Below, piece by piece: positions 1 through 8,233 of a stretch of DNA of 64,000 bases. Each line of letters begins with the position of its first letter. Position 1 is the stretch's first letter. The stretch is from NCBI GenBank assembly GCA_903843965.1, contig CAIMRY010000015.1:49018-113017 (forward strand). The letters run 5' to 3'. The stretch comes from an uncultured delta proteobacterium (lineage in GTDB: Bacteria > Desulfobacterota > Desulfovibrionia > Desulfovibrionales > Desulfovibrionaceae). A model generated the notes under the pieces. It saw only the letters and a program-made list of their open reading frames with translations, did no database searches and was not told the origin of the DNA. The position numbers and the translations under genes are program-made.

Positions 1-573
1 CTCGGCATAGCCCAGGTCCTGGGCCTGCTTCAGCGCCGTGGCGAAGTCCAGGTGGCTGGTGGTCATCTCCGACAGAATGTAGTTGGCCGTGCCGTTCATG
101 ATGCCGACCAGGCGCTCGATGCGGTTGGCCCCCAGGCTCTCGCGCAGGGTCTGCACGATGGGGATGCCCCCGGCCACGCTGGCCTCGTAGAACAGGCCCA
201 GGCCCCTGGCCGCCGCCAGGGCCGAGAGCTCCGGCCCGTGCAGCGCCAGCAGGTGCTTGTTGGCCGTGACCACGTGCTTGCCGGACGAGAGCGCCCGGGT
301 GATGAGCCCCTTGGCGGTGTCGATGCCGCCCATGAGCTCCACCACCACGTCGATGTCCGGGTCGTTCACCAGGTCGTCGGGGCTGGCGGTGAAGCGCACG
401 TCCGGGCCCAGGTCCACGGCGCGTTTCTTGGCCAGGTCGCGCACCAGCACGGTCTTGATGGCGATGCTGCGCCCGGTGCGCGCGCGGATGATCTCGCCGT
501 TCTCCTGGAGGATCTTGGCGAGGCCGGAGCCGACTGTGCCGAAACCGGCGAGTCCGAGGCGCAGCGTTTCCAT
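1..573 (-). CDS. hom: Homoserine dehydrogenase, N-terminal 191 residues (runs off left edge)
   Basis: NAD(P)-dependent reduction of aspartate semialdehyde to homoserine, on the way to threonine and methionine. Read from the complement starting at 573, the protein opens METLRLGLAGFGTVGSGLA, the Rossmann GxGxxG region of the family. It continues with the typical VVELMGGIDTAKGLI, SGKHVVTANK and GIMNGTANYIL segments. The catalytic and C-terminal ACT parts lie outside the window. A GGAG lies just 5' of the start. The aminotransferase gene ends only 9 bp upstream, so the two are probably co-transcribed. Seen: sequence motifs; known: the family reaction. Confidence 0.95.
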   Translation of the reverse strand, partial: METLRLGLAGFGTVGSGLAKILQENGEIIRARTGRSIAIKTVLVRDLAKKRAVDLGPDVRFTASPDDLVNDPDIDVVVELMGGIDTAKGLITRALSSGKHVVTANKHLLALHGPELSALAAARGLGLFYEASVAGGIPIVQTLRESLGANRIERLVGIMNGTANYILSEMTTSHLDFATALKQAQDLGYAE

Positions 574-582
574 CGAGTCTCC

Positions 583-1755
583 CTATTTGCCGAAGAACTT
601 CTTCAGGTTGCGCGTGGCCTGGTTGATGCGGTGGCGGTTCTCCACCAGGGCGAAGCGCACGTGGTCGTCGCCGTAGTTGCCGAAGCCAAGGCCCGGCGAC
701 ACGGCCACCTCGGCCTCGCGCAGCAGCAGCTTGGAGAATTCCACGCTGCCCATGGCCTTGAACTCGTCAGGTATCTCGGCCCAGACGAACATGGTGGCCT
801 TGGGCGGCGGCACCATCCAGCCTGCGCGGTGCAGGCCCTCGATGAGCGCGTCGCGGCGGTCCTGGTGCACGTCCATGATCTCGCGCACGCACTCCTGCGG
901 GCCGTTTAGGGCCGTGCAGGCCGCGATCTGGATGGGCTGGAAGATGCCGTAGTCCAGGTAGCTCTTGATGCGCGTGAGCGCCTGGACCATGTCGCGGTTG
1001 CCCACGCAGAAGCCCACGCGCCACCCGGCCATGGAATAGCTCTTGGTCAGCGAGAAGAACTCGACCGCCACGTCCTTGGCGCCCCTGGCCTGCATGAAGC
1101 TGGGGGCCACATAGCCGTCGTAGGTGAAGTCCGCGTAGGCGAAGTCGTGGATGATGTACATCCCGTGCTCCTTGGCGAAGTCCACGATTCGTTCGAAATA
1201 GGGTATGTCCGCGCAAATGGTGGTCGGGTTGTGCGGGTAGTTGATGACCAGCAGCTTGGGCTTGGGCCAGGTCTGCTTGACGGCGATCTGGAGGTCCTCC
1301 AGGAAGTCGCGGCCCTTGCCCATGGGGATGCGGCGCACGTCGGCCCCGGCGATGATGGCGGCATAGGGGTGGATGGGATAGGCCGGATCGGGCGCGAAAA
1401 CGACATCGCCGGGGGAGAGCATGACCAGGGCCAGGTGCGCCAGGCCTTCCTTGGCACCCATGGTGCACACCACCTCCTGGTCGTGGTCCAGCTCAACGCC
1501 GAAGCGGCGCAGATACCAGTTGGCGATGGCCAGGCGCAGGCCCTTGATGCCCTTGGAGGCGCTGTAGCGGTGGTTGCCGGATTTCTGCGCCGCCTCCATG
1601 AGCTTTTCGACGATATGTGGCGGGGTGGGCAGGTCCGGGTTGCCCATGCCCAGATCGATGATGTCCGCGCCCTGGTGGCGCATCTGCATCTTCAGTTCGT
1701 TGACCTGGGCGAAAACATACGGCGGCAGGCGGTGGACTCTGGGAAATTGCTGCAT
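583..1755 (-). CDS. Class I/II PLP aminotransferase, AlaC-like
   Basis: A 390-residue fold-type I aminotransferase, probably interconverting pyruvate and alanine with glutamate, like E. coli AlaC. An LL-diaminopimelate or aspartate-type specificity cannot be excluded. It begins [19 protein letters not shown] and has [12 protein letters not shown] near residue 37. The PLP region is [10 protein letters not shown], and the Schiff-base lysine lies in [15 protein letters not shown] (about residue 237). Length matches the family. It lies directly upstream of hom on the same strand with a 9 bp gap. This pairing is common in Desulfovibrio-type genomes, which supports an amino-acid biosynthetic role (inference). 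Confidence 0.88.
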   Translation of the reverse strand: MQQFPRVHRLPPYVFAQVNELKMQMRHQGADIIDLGMGNPDLPTPPHIVEKLMEAAQKSGNHRYSASKGIKGLRLAIANWYLRRFGVELDHDQEVVCTMGAKEGLAHLALVMLSPGDVVFAPDPAYPIHPYAAIIAGADVRRIPMGKGRDFLEDLQIAVKQTWPKPKLLVINYPHNPTTICADIPYFERIVDFAKEHGMYIIHDFAYADFTYDGYVAPSFMQARGAKDVAVEFFSLTKSYSMAGWRVGFCVGNRDMVQALTRIKSYLDYGIFQPIQIAACTALNGPQECVREIMDVHQDRRDALIEGLHRAGWMVPPPKATMFVWAEIPDEFKAMGSVEFSKLLLREAEVAVSPGLGFGNYGDDHVRFALVENRHRINQATRNLKKFFGK

Positions 1756-1890
1756 TGCGCGCTCCTTGGCTCCCCGTAGCTGCCCGGACTTGCCCGTCGC
1801 TCACCGGAGATGATTGTTCGGTAGGGCGGAACCTTACATGCGCACGGGGGCTGCTGTCAAAAGCAATGATGCTGCAAATGCGGGGCGCGG

Positions 1891-1918
1891 GCATTGTCCG
1901 GGACGCATTGTCCGGGAC
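1891..1918. repeat. Perfect 14-bp tandem duplication
   Basis: GCATTGTCCGGGAC occurs twice in a row in the divergent spacer between the aminotransferase and the deaminase. It is one of many short tandem arrays in spacers of this window (see findings). Confidence 0.8.
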
Positions 1919-1963
1919 GCGAGGACATGCTATGCGTTGCAGAATCCATGGAGGAGGTGCGCC

Positions 1964-2500
1964 ATGCCGCGTGAAACAGCCGCAACTCAAGCCGCAAAGC
2001 CAGCCGGAAGGCCTGCCGCAAAGCCAGCCGGAACATTGGTCGGAAAATTGTCCCGCAAGGACTATGAACGGATGCTGGAGGTGGCCCTGGTGGAGGCCCG
2101 GCTGGGCCTGGCCGAGGGCGGGGTGCCCATTGGCGCGGCCCTGTTCGACAGCGCGGGTAAGCTCTTGGGGCGCGGGCGCAACCGCCGCGTGCAGGACAAC
2201 GACCCCTCCATGCACGCCGAGACCTCGGCCTTCCGCAACGCGGGCCGCCGCGCCAGCTACCGCGACACGATCATGGTCACCACGCTGGCCCCGTGCTGGT
2301 ACTGCTCCGGGCTGGTGCGCCAGTTCGGCATCGGCACCGTGGTGGCGGGGGAAAGCGCGACCTTCCAGGGCGGTCTTGCCTGGCTCAAGGAGAACGGCGT
2401 CACGGTCGTCGACCTGGACAGCGCGGAGTGCAAGGCGCTGCTCGGCGGGTTCATTGTGGCCAGGCCGGAGGTGTGGAACGAGGACATCGGGGTGGAGTAA
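1964..2500 (+). CDS. Nucleoside/cytosine deaminase family protein
   Basis: A 178-residue zinc-dependent deaminase of the cytidine/deoxycytidylate superfamily. It most resembles the small yeast-type cytosine deaminase that converts cytosine to uracil for pyrimidine salvage. Zinc and catalytic motifs are HAETSAFRNAG (His ligand and proton-shuttling Glu) and TLAPCWYCSGL (the two Cys ligands); GGVPIGAALFD precedes them. The ATG at 1964 was chosen because GGAGG lies a few bases upstream and the conserved part starts soon after. The first 25 residues are a low-complexity Ala/Lys/Pro stretch made by an in-frame DNA repeat (AKPAGRPAAKPAG) and are probably not part of the fold. Guanine or tRNA-adenosine deaminase are less likely alternatives. 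Confidence 0.85.
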   Translation: MPRETAATQAAKPAGRPAAKPAGTLVGKLSRKDYERMLEVALVEARLGLAEGGVPIGAALFDSAGKLLGRGRNRRVQDNDPSMHAETSAFRNAGRRASYRDTIMVTTLAPCWYCSGLVRQFGIGTVVAGESATFQGGLAWLKENGVTVVDLDSAECKALLGGFIVARPEVWNEDIGVE

Positions 2501-2598
2501 GCGAGGACCGCTCGCAGCCGAACGATTTTCGCGGCGTACGCGTTGGCGTCGTCGACCGGCGAGAGCCGGTCCATGAACACGTGAACCGTGCCGTGCAG

Positions 2599-3408
2599 CT
2601 ATTCCTTGAGGACGTCAGAGGCGAATTCGTCGATCGCCTTGTACACTTCTTCATATGCGTTGAAGAACATGTGGTATCCCGATCTGCATGGGCTTTTGGA
2701 CTCAGATGTTCCTGTTTTGATGATGACATACCTCGTTTTCCGCGAGTTCGTTTTCAGCAGGTCGTTGTACACCTGAAGCGAGCTTGATCTGGTCGATTTC
2801 GGGCAGCCGTCGTTCTCGTGGGCCAGGAACAGAACCGCCACGTTGGTGTCCGGGTTGAACCGGGAGCCGTTTCTGCCGGAGCTGTAGATGATCCCGCCGA
2901 CAAGATCCTCTTTGTGGCTTTTCTGCAAATATTTATAGAATTCCGTGACGCTGACCGCGCCGTTGCTATGCCCCATAAGCCAGACCGGTTTGTTGAACTT
3001 CTGCTTGTAAAACAGCACGACGCTCTCTATCCGCAGGAGGTGGTCGGCTATGGTCCTGGAGATCGGGTAGCCATCTCCGACGGACAATTCCGTGGGACTG
3101 TCGAAGATGACGACGTTGAAGGCTCCGGATGTGAGCTGCGGATTGCTGAGCGGCTTCAACGTATTTCCATAGAAGCCGCCGAGATCGGTTCTGTCCAACG
3201 TGAGTCCGATGTGCCCCTCTCCGCCAGGGATCATGATCAATGTAGCCTTTGCGGCAGGGCTTCTCCAGAGGAACGTCATTGTCGGTGTTGTTGACGGCGA
3301 GCCGTTATTTCGGAATTCCACAGGGAGCACTTCCGCAAAGCTACAGGTTGCCGAGAGCGCCAGGCAAAGACATATTGCGGAGCGAATGAGAAAATGTGCC
3401 GGTTTCAC
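2599..3408 (-). CDS. Secreted alpha/beta hydrolase-like protein
   Basis: A protein of about 269 residues with a serine-hydrolase nucleophile elbow GHSNGA (Ser near residue 146), a following acid in HENDGC, and a possible catalytic His in SGYHMFF. I chose the GTG at 3408. It sits behind GGGAGT and gives a clean signal peptide (MKPAHFLIRSAICLCLALS, then ATCSFA). A longer reading from 3555 would add an improbable basic leader. Substrate unknown. The gene is clearly less GC-rich than its neighbours, with codons such as AAA, TTT and ATT, and lies alone between convergent and divergent neighbours. This suggests horizontal acquisition. Export to the periplasm is inferred from the signal peptide only. 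Confidence 0.72.
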   Translation of the reverse strand: MKPAHFLIRSAICLCLALSATCSFAEVLPVEFRNNGSPSTTPTMTFLWRSPAAKATLIMIPGGEGHIGLTLDRTDLGGFYGNTLKPLSNPQLTSGAFNVVIFDSPTELSVGDGYPISRTIADHLLRIESVVLFYKQKFNKPVWLMGHSNGAVSVTEFYKYLQKSHKEDLVGGIIYSSGRNGSRFNPDTNVAVLFLAHENDGCPKSTRSSSLQVYNDLLKTNSRKTRYVIIKTGTSESKSPCRSGYHMFFNAYEEVYKAIDEFASDVLKE

Positions 3409-3715
3409 GAGACTCCCAAAGGCCTTGTGCCCTGGTTGCGGCGGGGTGCAGCACGAATGCGGACGGACGTAGGCCCGCAGCCGCTGCATCTCTGAGGCGA
3501 TGCCCCAGCCGTGAGGTTCATCTTTTAATGTAGCCCCGCGTGAAGGCGTGGTCAATCCAATGGAACATCGTGGGCGTTGACTCCGCGTACCGGCCCCCGC
3601 CCTTGACCTGCGGCCCCGTTTTTTTTAGCGTGTCGGACTAACGTGAGACCTCGACGTGCCTCCTGGCCTGTCCTGTGCTCAACCCCCCAAATCGGCCCAA
3701 ATGGAGAACACGGAC

Positions 3716-4639
3716 ATGGTTCAGAAAGCTGAAAAGATCTGGATGGATGGCAAGCTCGTCAACTGGGATGAAGCCAATGTGCACATCCTCACCCATACCC
3801 TGCACTATGGCTGCGGCGTCTTCGAGGGCATCCGCGCCTACGAGTGCACCGACGGCCGCAGCGCCGTCTACCGCCTGACCGAGCACATGCAGCGCCTCAT
3901 CGACTCCGCGCACATCCTGGGCATGAAGCTGCCCTTCAGCCGCGAGGAGCTGGTCCAGGCCGTGGTCGACACCCTGAAGGTGAACAAGATGAAAGCCGGG
4001 TACATCCGCCCGCTGGTCTTCATCGGCGACGGCGTCATGGGCGTGCACCCCGGCGCCAACCCCATCCGCGTGGCCATCGCCACCTGGCCCTGGGGCGCCT
4101 ACCTGGGCGACGGCGCCTTGGAAAAGGGCATCAGCGTCAAGACCTCGACCTTCGCCCGGCACCACGTCAACGCCATGATGACCAAGGCCAAGGCCTGCGG
4201 CAACTACGTGAACTCCGTGCTGGCCAAGACCGAGGCCGTGGCCGACGGCTACCACGAGGCGCTCATGCTCGACACCCAGGGCTACGTGTCCGAGGCCAGC
4301 GGCGAGAACATCTTCATCGTCAAGAACGAGATCATCAAGACCACGCCGCTGACCTCCATCCTGCCCGGCATCACCCGCGACAGCATCATGACCCTGGCGC
4401 GCGACCTGGGCTACGAGGTGGTGGAGCAGCTCTTCACCCGCGACGAGCTGTACATCGCCGACGAGGCCTTCTTCAGCGGCACAGCGGCGGAGATCACGCC
4501 CATCCGCGAGGTCGACCGCCGCAGCATCGGTGCTGGCAAGGCAGGCCCCCTCTCGCTGCTGCTCCAGAAGGAGTACTTCCGCATCGTCAAGGGCGAGAAC
4601 CCGGACTATTCGCACTGGCTGCACGAGTACGCCATCTAG
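3716..4639 (+). CDS. ilvE: Branched-chain amino acid aminotransferase
   Basis: A 307-residue fold-type IV PLP aminotransferase for the last step of valine, leucine and isoleucine synthesis. Diagnostic segments are [28 protein letters not shown], the PLP lysine region [27 protein letters not shown] and PGITRDSIM. Start at MVQKAEKIW because GGAGA lies 9 bp before it and it matches the family N-terminus; an upstream in-frame ATG (3701) has no comparable ribosome-binding site. A T8 tract and a weak TTGACC-N17-TAGCGT promoter-like pair lie about 70-110 bp upstream. It appears monocistronic, since a GC-rich hairpin follows. Confidence 0.95.
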   Translation: MVQKAEKIWMDGKLVNWDEANVHILTHTLHYGCGVFEGIRAYECTDGRSAVYRLTEHMQRLIDSAHILGMKLPFSREELVQAVVDTLKVNKMKAGYIRPLVFIGDGVMGVHPGANPIRVAIATWPWGAYLGDGALEKGISVKTSTFARHHVNAMMTKAKACGNYVNSVLAKTEAVADGYHEALMLDTQGYVSEASGENIFIVKNEIIKTTPLTSILPGITRDSIMTLARDLGYEVVEQLFTRDELYIADEAFFSGTAAEITPIREVDRRSIGAGKAGPLSLLLQKEYFRIVKGENPDYSHWLHEYAI

Positions 4640-4656
4640 CGTCCAACCGTTCCGGG

Positions 4657-4676
4657 GGGAGCGCCCAGACGCTCCC
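4657..4676 (+). terminator. GC hairpin after ilvE
   Basis: GGGAGCG pairs with CGCTCCC around a six-base loop, 17 bp after the ilvE stop. No clear T-run follows, so it may be an attenuating hairpin rather than a strong intrinsic terminator. Confidence 0.45.
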
Positions 4677-4826
4677 TCCGGGCTGTGGCCCGAAAAACCG
4701 TCGGGGCGTTTGACGCCACCGGGACAGCCGACGCCAAAGACGCATCCGTCGTTATCGAAACATCCGGCGACACCGACGCCGCCAGCCCCCCCCCAAACCC
4801 GCGCACCCACGCCCCGGAGCCCGCAC

Positions 4827-6827
4827 ATGGCCAGCCTCACCGCAAAATACAGGCCCCGCCGCTTCGCCGAAGTGGCCGGGCAGGACGCGGTCAAGGCCAT
4901 CCTCTCGCGCGCCTCGGCCACGGGCAAGATCGCCCCGGCCTACATGTTCAGCGGCACGCGCGGCGTGGGCAAGACCACCATCGCCCGCATTTTCGCCAAG
5001 GCGCTGAACTGCGAGCAGGCCCCGACGGCCGAGCCGTGCAACGTCTGCCCCATGTGCCGCCAGGCCACGGCGGGCACGGCTGTGGACATCATCGAGATCG
5101 ACGCGGCCAGCCACGGCGGCGTGAACGACGTGCGCGCGCTGAAAGAGGACGTGGGCTACGCCCCGCTGGAGGGCCGCTTCAAGGTCTTCATCATCGACGA
5201 GGCGCACATGCTCTCCACCGCCGCATTTAATGCTCTCCTGAAAACGTTGGAAGAGCCGCCCGCCCGCGTGACCTTCATCCTGGCCAGCACCGAGGCCCAC
5301 AAGTTTCCGGCCACCATCCTTTCCCGCTGCCAGCACTACGTGTTCAAGATGCTGCCCCAGGCCGACCTGGCCGCGCATCTGGAAGGGCTCTTGTCCCGCG
5401 AAGGGCTGGAGTACGAACCTGCGGCGGTGCGCATCATCGCCCGGCGCGGCGCGGGCAGCGTGCGCGACAGCATGTCGCTTTTGGGCCAGGCTTTGGCCTA
5501 CAGCTCGGGCAAGCTCTTGGAGAGCGAGGTGCGCGGCTGCCTGGGCCTGGCCGGGCAGGAGGTCTTTTTCGACCTCATGCAGGCCATCCAGGCCCGCGAC
5601 CTCCCGCTTTTGTCGCGCACCCTGCGCCTGGTGCTGGACCAGGGCCTGGACCTGGGCTTCTTCCTGCGCGAGCTGTCCTCCTGCTGGCGCAACATGTTTC
5701 TCCTGCGCCAGGCCGGGCAGGCCATCCTGCCGGAGCTGGGCCTGCCCGCCGAGGAGGCCGCCCTGTGGCTGGACTGGGCCCAGCGCTTTACGCCCGCACA
5801 CATCCACGCCTGCTGGCAGATGACGCTGGACGGCCAGCAGCGCGTCATCAAGAGCCTGGAGCCCGCGCAGTCGCTGGAGCTGCTTTTGCTGAACCTGGCC
5901 TGCCTGCCGGATCTGATTCCGCTGGCGGCCTTGGGCGGGCAGCGACCTGCGTCGCCTTCCGGTTCGGGCGGCTCGGGCGGGTCGCCGCAGTCCGCACCGT
6001 CCAGGCCTGCGCCCGCTGGTCCGGCGACGCCTCCGCCGACGTTCACGACAACGCCGCCGTCAACGTCTTCGTCAACGCCAACGACAACGTCGTCGCCAAC
6101 GCCTCCGTCAACGTCGCCGTCCACGCAGGCGTCCACGTCGACGACAGCTTCCCAGGCCCCGGCCCAGGCCGCTGCGCAAGCCGCCCCGTCCACGGCCTTG
6201 TCCACGCTGTCGCCGACGTTCACGACAACGCTGTCGTCCACGCCAGCGGCAACGCCGACGGCAACGCCTTTGGCCACGAGTTTTTCCGCGCCGCCCTCGC
6301 CGTCCGCGCCCCCGCCCTGGGCCCAGGGGACTGCGGCCGAGCGGGCGTCCGTCCCTGCCGCGTCGGCCGCGTCCGGTCTGGTGGGCGAGGCCGTGTCGTC
6401 GTACGCGTCGGCAGCCGGGACATCAGCCGGGACGCCCGCCGAGACGTCAGGAACGCCCGGCAGCGCGGAAGCGCCCACCTGGGAGGGCTTCCAGGCCTTT
6501 GTCACCGCCAAGAACGGCAGCGGCATCATCACCGGCCTGGCCCAGGCCCAGGGCGAGTGGAGCGCCGGGGTGCTGACGCTCGGCTGTCACAACGGCACCC
6601 ACTGCAACATGCTTTCCCAGGGCGACAACCACGCCCGCTTGCGGCGGCTCGTGCTGGAGTACTTCGGCCCGGAGGCGGCGCTGGAGTTCAGCTTCGAGGA
6701 GCGCGGACCCCAGCGCAGCTCCACTGAGGTGGACCGCGAGATCCAGGCCAATCCGGCGGTGCAGCGCGTGCGCGAAACCTTCGAGGTCAAGGGCCCGGGG
6801 CAGGTCACCCTGCGGGACCAGCGCTAG
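4827..6827 (+). CDS. dnaX: DNA polymerase III subunits gamma/tau
   Basis: A 666-residue clamp-loader ATPase that loads the sliding clamp and couples polymerases at the fork. The start is MASLTAKYRPRRFAEV, the canonical DnaX N-terminus. Walker A is GTRGVGKTT (about residue 45), the zinc cysteines are in CNVCPMC and an upstream Cys, Walker B/sensor region is FIIDEAHMLS, and TLEEPPARVTFILAST follows. The AAA+ and collar parts end near residue 370. Residues of about 375-560 are an unusually long Thr/Ser/Pro/Ala-rich linker built from repetitive codons. A C-terminal tau-like domain (WEGFQAFVTAK to the end) follows. No A-rich slippery site for a gamma-producing frameshift was seen. Followed by ybaB and recR, a classic arrangement. 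Confidence 0.95.
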   Translation: MASLTAKYRPRRFAEVAGQDAVKAILSRASATGKIAPAYMFSGTRGVGKTTIARIFAKALNCEQAPTAEPCNVCPMCRQATAGTAVDIIEIDAASHGGVNDVRALKEDVGYAPLEGRFKVFIIDEAHMLSTAAFNALLKTLEEPPARVTFILASTEAHKFPATILSRCQHYVFKMLPQADLAAHLEGLLSREGLEYEPAAVRIIARRGAGSVRDSMSLLGQALAYSSGKLLESEVRGCLGLAGQEVFFDLMQAIQARDLPLLSRTLRLVLDQGLDLGFFLRELSSCWRNMFLLRQAGQAILPELGLPAEEAALWLDWAQRFTPAHIHACWQMTLDGQQRVIKSLEPAQSLELLLLNLACLPDLIPLAALGGQRPASPSGSGGSGGSPQSAPSRPAPAGPATPPPTFTTTPPSTSSSTPTTTSSPTPPSTSPSTQASTSTTASQAPAQAAAQAAPSTALSTLSPTFTTTLSSTPAATPTATPLATSFSAPPSPSAPPPWAQGTAAERASVPAASAASGLVGEAVSSYASAAGTSAGTPAETSGTPGSAEAPTWEGFQAFVTAKNGSGIITGLAQAQGEWSAGVLTLGCHNGTHCNMLSQGDNHARLRRLVLEYFGPEAALEFSFEERGPQRSSTEVDREIQANPAVQRVRETFEVKGPGQVTLRDQR

Positions 6828-6852
6828 GCGAATTTTCGGCGCGCGCGACACT

Positions 6853-6894
6853 GTGCATGACAATCCGTGCATGACAATGCGTGCACAACAATGC
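6853..6894. repeat. Three imperfect 14-bp tandem units
   Basis: Units GTGCATGACAATCC, GTGCATGACAATGC and GTGCACAACAATGC lie just downstream of the dnaX stop, with a fourth decayed copy after them. Found in the 234 bp dnaX-ybaB spacer, which otherwise holds an A/T-rich stretch before ybaB that could contain its promoter. Confidence 0.75.
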
Positions 6895-7061
6895 GCGCCA
6901 CGACAAATCGGATCGACCGGAGCACACCCCCGGACGTGGAATGCGGAAGACACTGCGCTAGGCGTTTGGAAAACAGGGACACGGGGCTCGCTTCTTTTTC
7001 GATGTGTCGACAAGCCGACATCTGCTTTAAAAAAAACAAATAATAGAAGGTGGTTGTAGCT

Positions 7062-7373
7062 ATGCGTGGAATGCAGGACATGTTGCGCCAGGCCCAGCTG
7101 ATGCAGAAGAAGATGGCCAACATCCAGGAAGAACTCAAGACCCGCGAGGTCGAGGCCAGCAGCGGCGGCGGCATGGTTTTGGTGCGCGCCACCGGCGGCC
7201 AGGAGATCGTCTCGGTGACCATCGACAAGAGCGTGGTCGAGGCCGGGGACGTGGAGATGCTCCAGGACTTGGTGCTGGCCGCGGTGCGCGACGCGCTGAA
7301 GAAGGCCAAGCTCATGAATGAGGAAGAGATGAGCAAGATCACCGGGGGCATGAAAATTCCCGGCATGTTCTAG
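7062..7373 (+). CDS. ybaB: YbaB/EbfC family nucleoid-associated protein
   Basis: A 103-residue dimeric DNA-binding protein usually encoded between dnaX and recR. It has the family features: RGMQDMLRQAQLMQKKM at the N-terminus, then a Gly-rich loop (SSGGGMVLVRATGG), and a C-terminal LAAVRDALKKAKL helix with a GGMKIPGMF tail. The ATG at 7062 has GAAGGTGG eight bases upstream; a GTG at 7050 would overlap that site. recR begins 2 bp after the stop, so translation is probably coupled. Its precise role in recombination or nucleoid structure is not settled for the family. Confidence 0.93.
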   Translation: MRGMQDMLRQAQLMQKKMANIQEELKTREVEASSGGGMVLVRATGGQEIVSVTIDKSVVEAGDVEMLQDLVLAAVRDALKKAKLMNEEEMSKITGGMKIPGMF

Positions 7374-7375
7374 GC

Positions 7376-8002
7376 ATGTCCTCTTCCCGCACGTCGGGCG
7401 ACAGACTGCCCGGTCCCCTGCGCGAGGTGGCCGAGCACCTCTCGCGCCTGCCCGGCCTGGGCCCCAAGAGCGCCCTGCGCGCGGCCCTGGCCCTGCTCAA
7501 GATGCCGCGCGAGCAGGCCGCCGCCGTGGGCCAGTCCGTTTTGACCCTGCGCGAGCGTCTGTGCCTGTGCCGCACCTGCGCCAGCCTGGCCGAGGCCGAC
7601 CCCTGCCCCATCTGCGCCGACGCCTCGCGCAATCGCGAGCAGCTCTGCCTCGTGGCCGAGTGGGACTCGCTCCTGGCCCTGGAGGAGATGAGCCTGTTCC
7701 GGGGCACATACCTGGTGCTGGGCGGGCTGCTCTCGCCGCTGGACGGCGTGGGCCCGTCCGGGCTGGAGTTCGACCTGTTGCGCCGCCGCCTGGCCTCGGG
7801 CGAGGTGCGCGAGCTGATCCTGGCGCTCGGCGCCACGCTGGACGCCGAGAACACCGCCTCGTACGTCAAGAACATCGTGGCCCAGGGCTTCCCGGACATC
7901 AGCGTGTCGCGCCTGGCCCAGGGCATTCCCATGGGCGCGGAGGTCAAGTACATGGACCGCGAGACCCTGCGGCAGTCCCTGCTGCACCGCCAAGCCGTGT
8001 AG
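7376..8002 (+). CDS. recR: Recombination mediator RecR
   Basis: A 208-residue RecF-pathway protein that with RecO/RecF helps load RecA on gapped DNA. It shows the helix-hairpin-helix LSRLPGLGPKSALRAAL (about residue 20-36), a four-cysteine zinc motif (CLCRTC and CPIC), and a Toprim domain (LCLVAEWDSLLALEE, LGATLDAENTASYV). The start two bases after ybaB indicates an operon. The N-terminus is about seven residues longer than usual (MSSSRTSGDR), which is harmless. The following 231 bp spacer contains no gene I can recognise. Confidence 0.95.
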   Translation: MSSSRTSGDRLPGPLREVAEHLSRLPGLGPKSALRAALALLKMPREQAAAVGQSVLTLRERLCLCRTCASLAEADPCPICADASRNREQLCLVAEWDSLLALEEMSLFRGTYLVLGGLLSPLDGVGPSGLEFDLLRRRLASGEVRELILALGATLDAENTASYVKNIVAQGFPDISVSRLAQGIPMGAEVKYMDRETLRQSLLHRQAV

Positions 8003-8233
8003 GCAGTCCGTGTAGGGCGGGCGGCAGGGCGCAGGTCAGCAGGGCCAGTCACGAAAAGCGGCCAGCCCTGGACGCCATCCTGGCGCTTGCCGTGTCGCTT
8101 CTGGTCCAGGTCCGCAGAGCACGAGCACCCTCCCTGGCCCCAGGCGGCTTCGCTCCTGGCCGGGGAACACCTTCCAACTTTTGGAGCCAGGCCCCACGGC
8201 TTGCCAATCAGTCCACCCCGGCCAAGGAGCCCC

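Noticed and set aside
583..6827. Long open frames opposite or shifted relative to hom, the aminotransferase, ilvE and dnaX
   Set aside because: They are Arg/Ala/His-rich shadows expected at high G+C, lack ribosome-binding sites and family motifs, and run antisense or out of frame to well-supported genes.
4827..6827. Programmed frameshift in dnaX producing gamma
   Set aside because: No A-rich slippery heptamer followed by a stem-loop was seen near the end of the ATPase/collar region.
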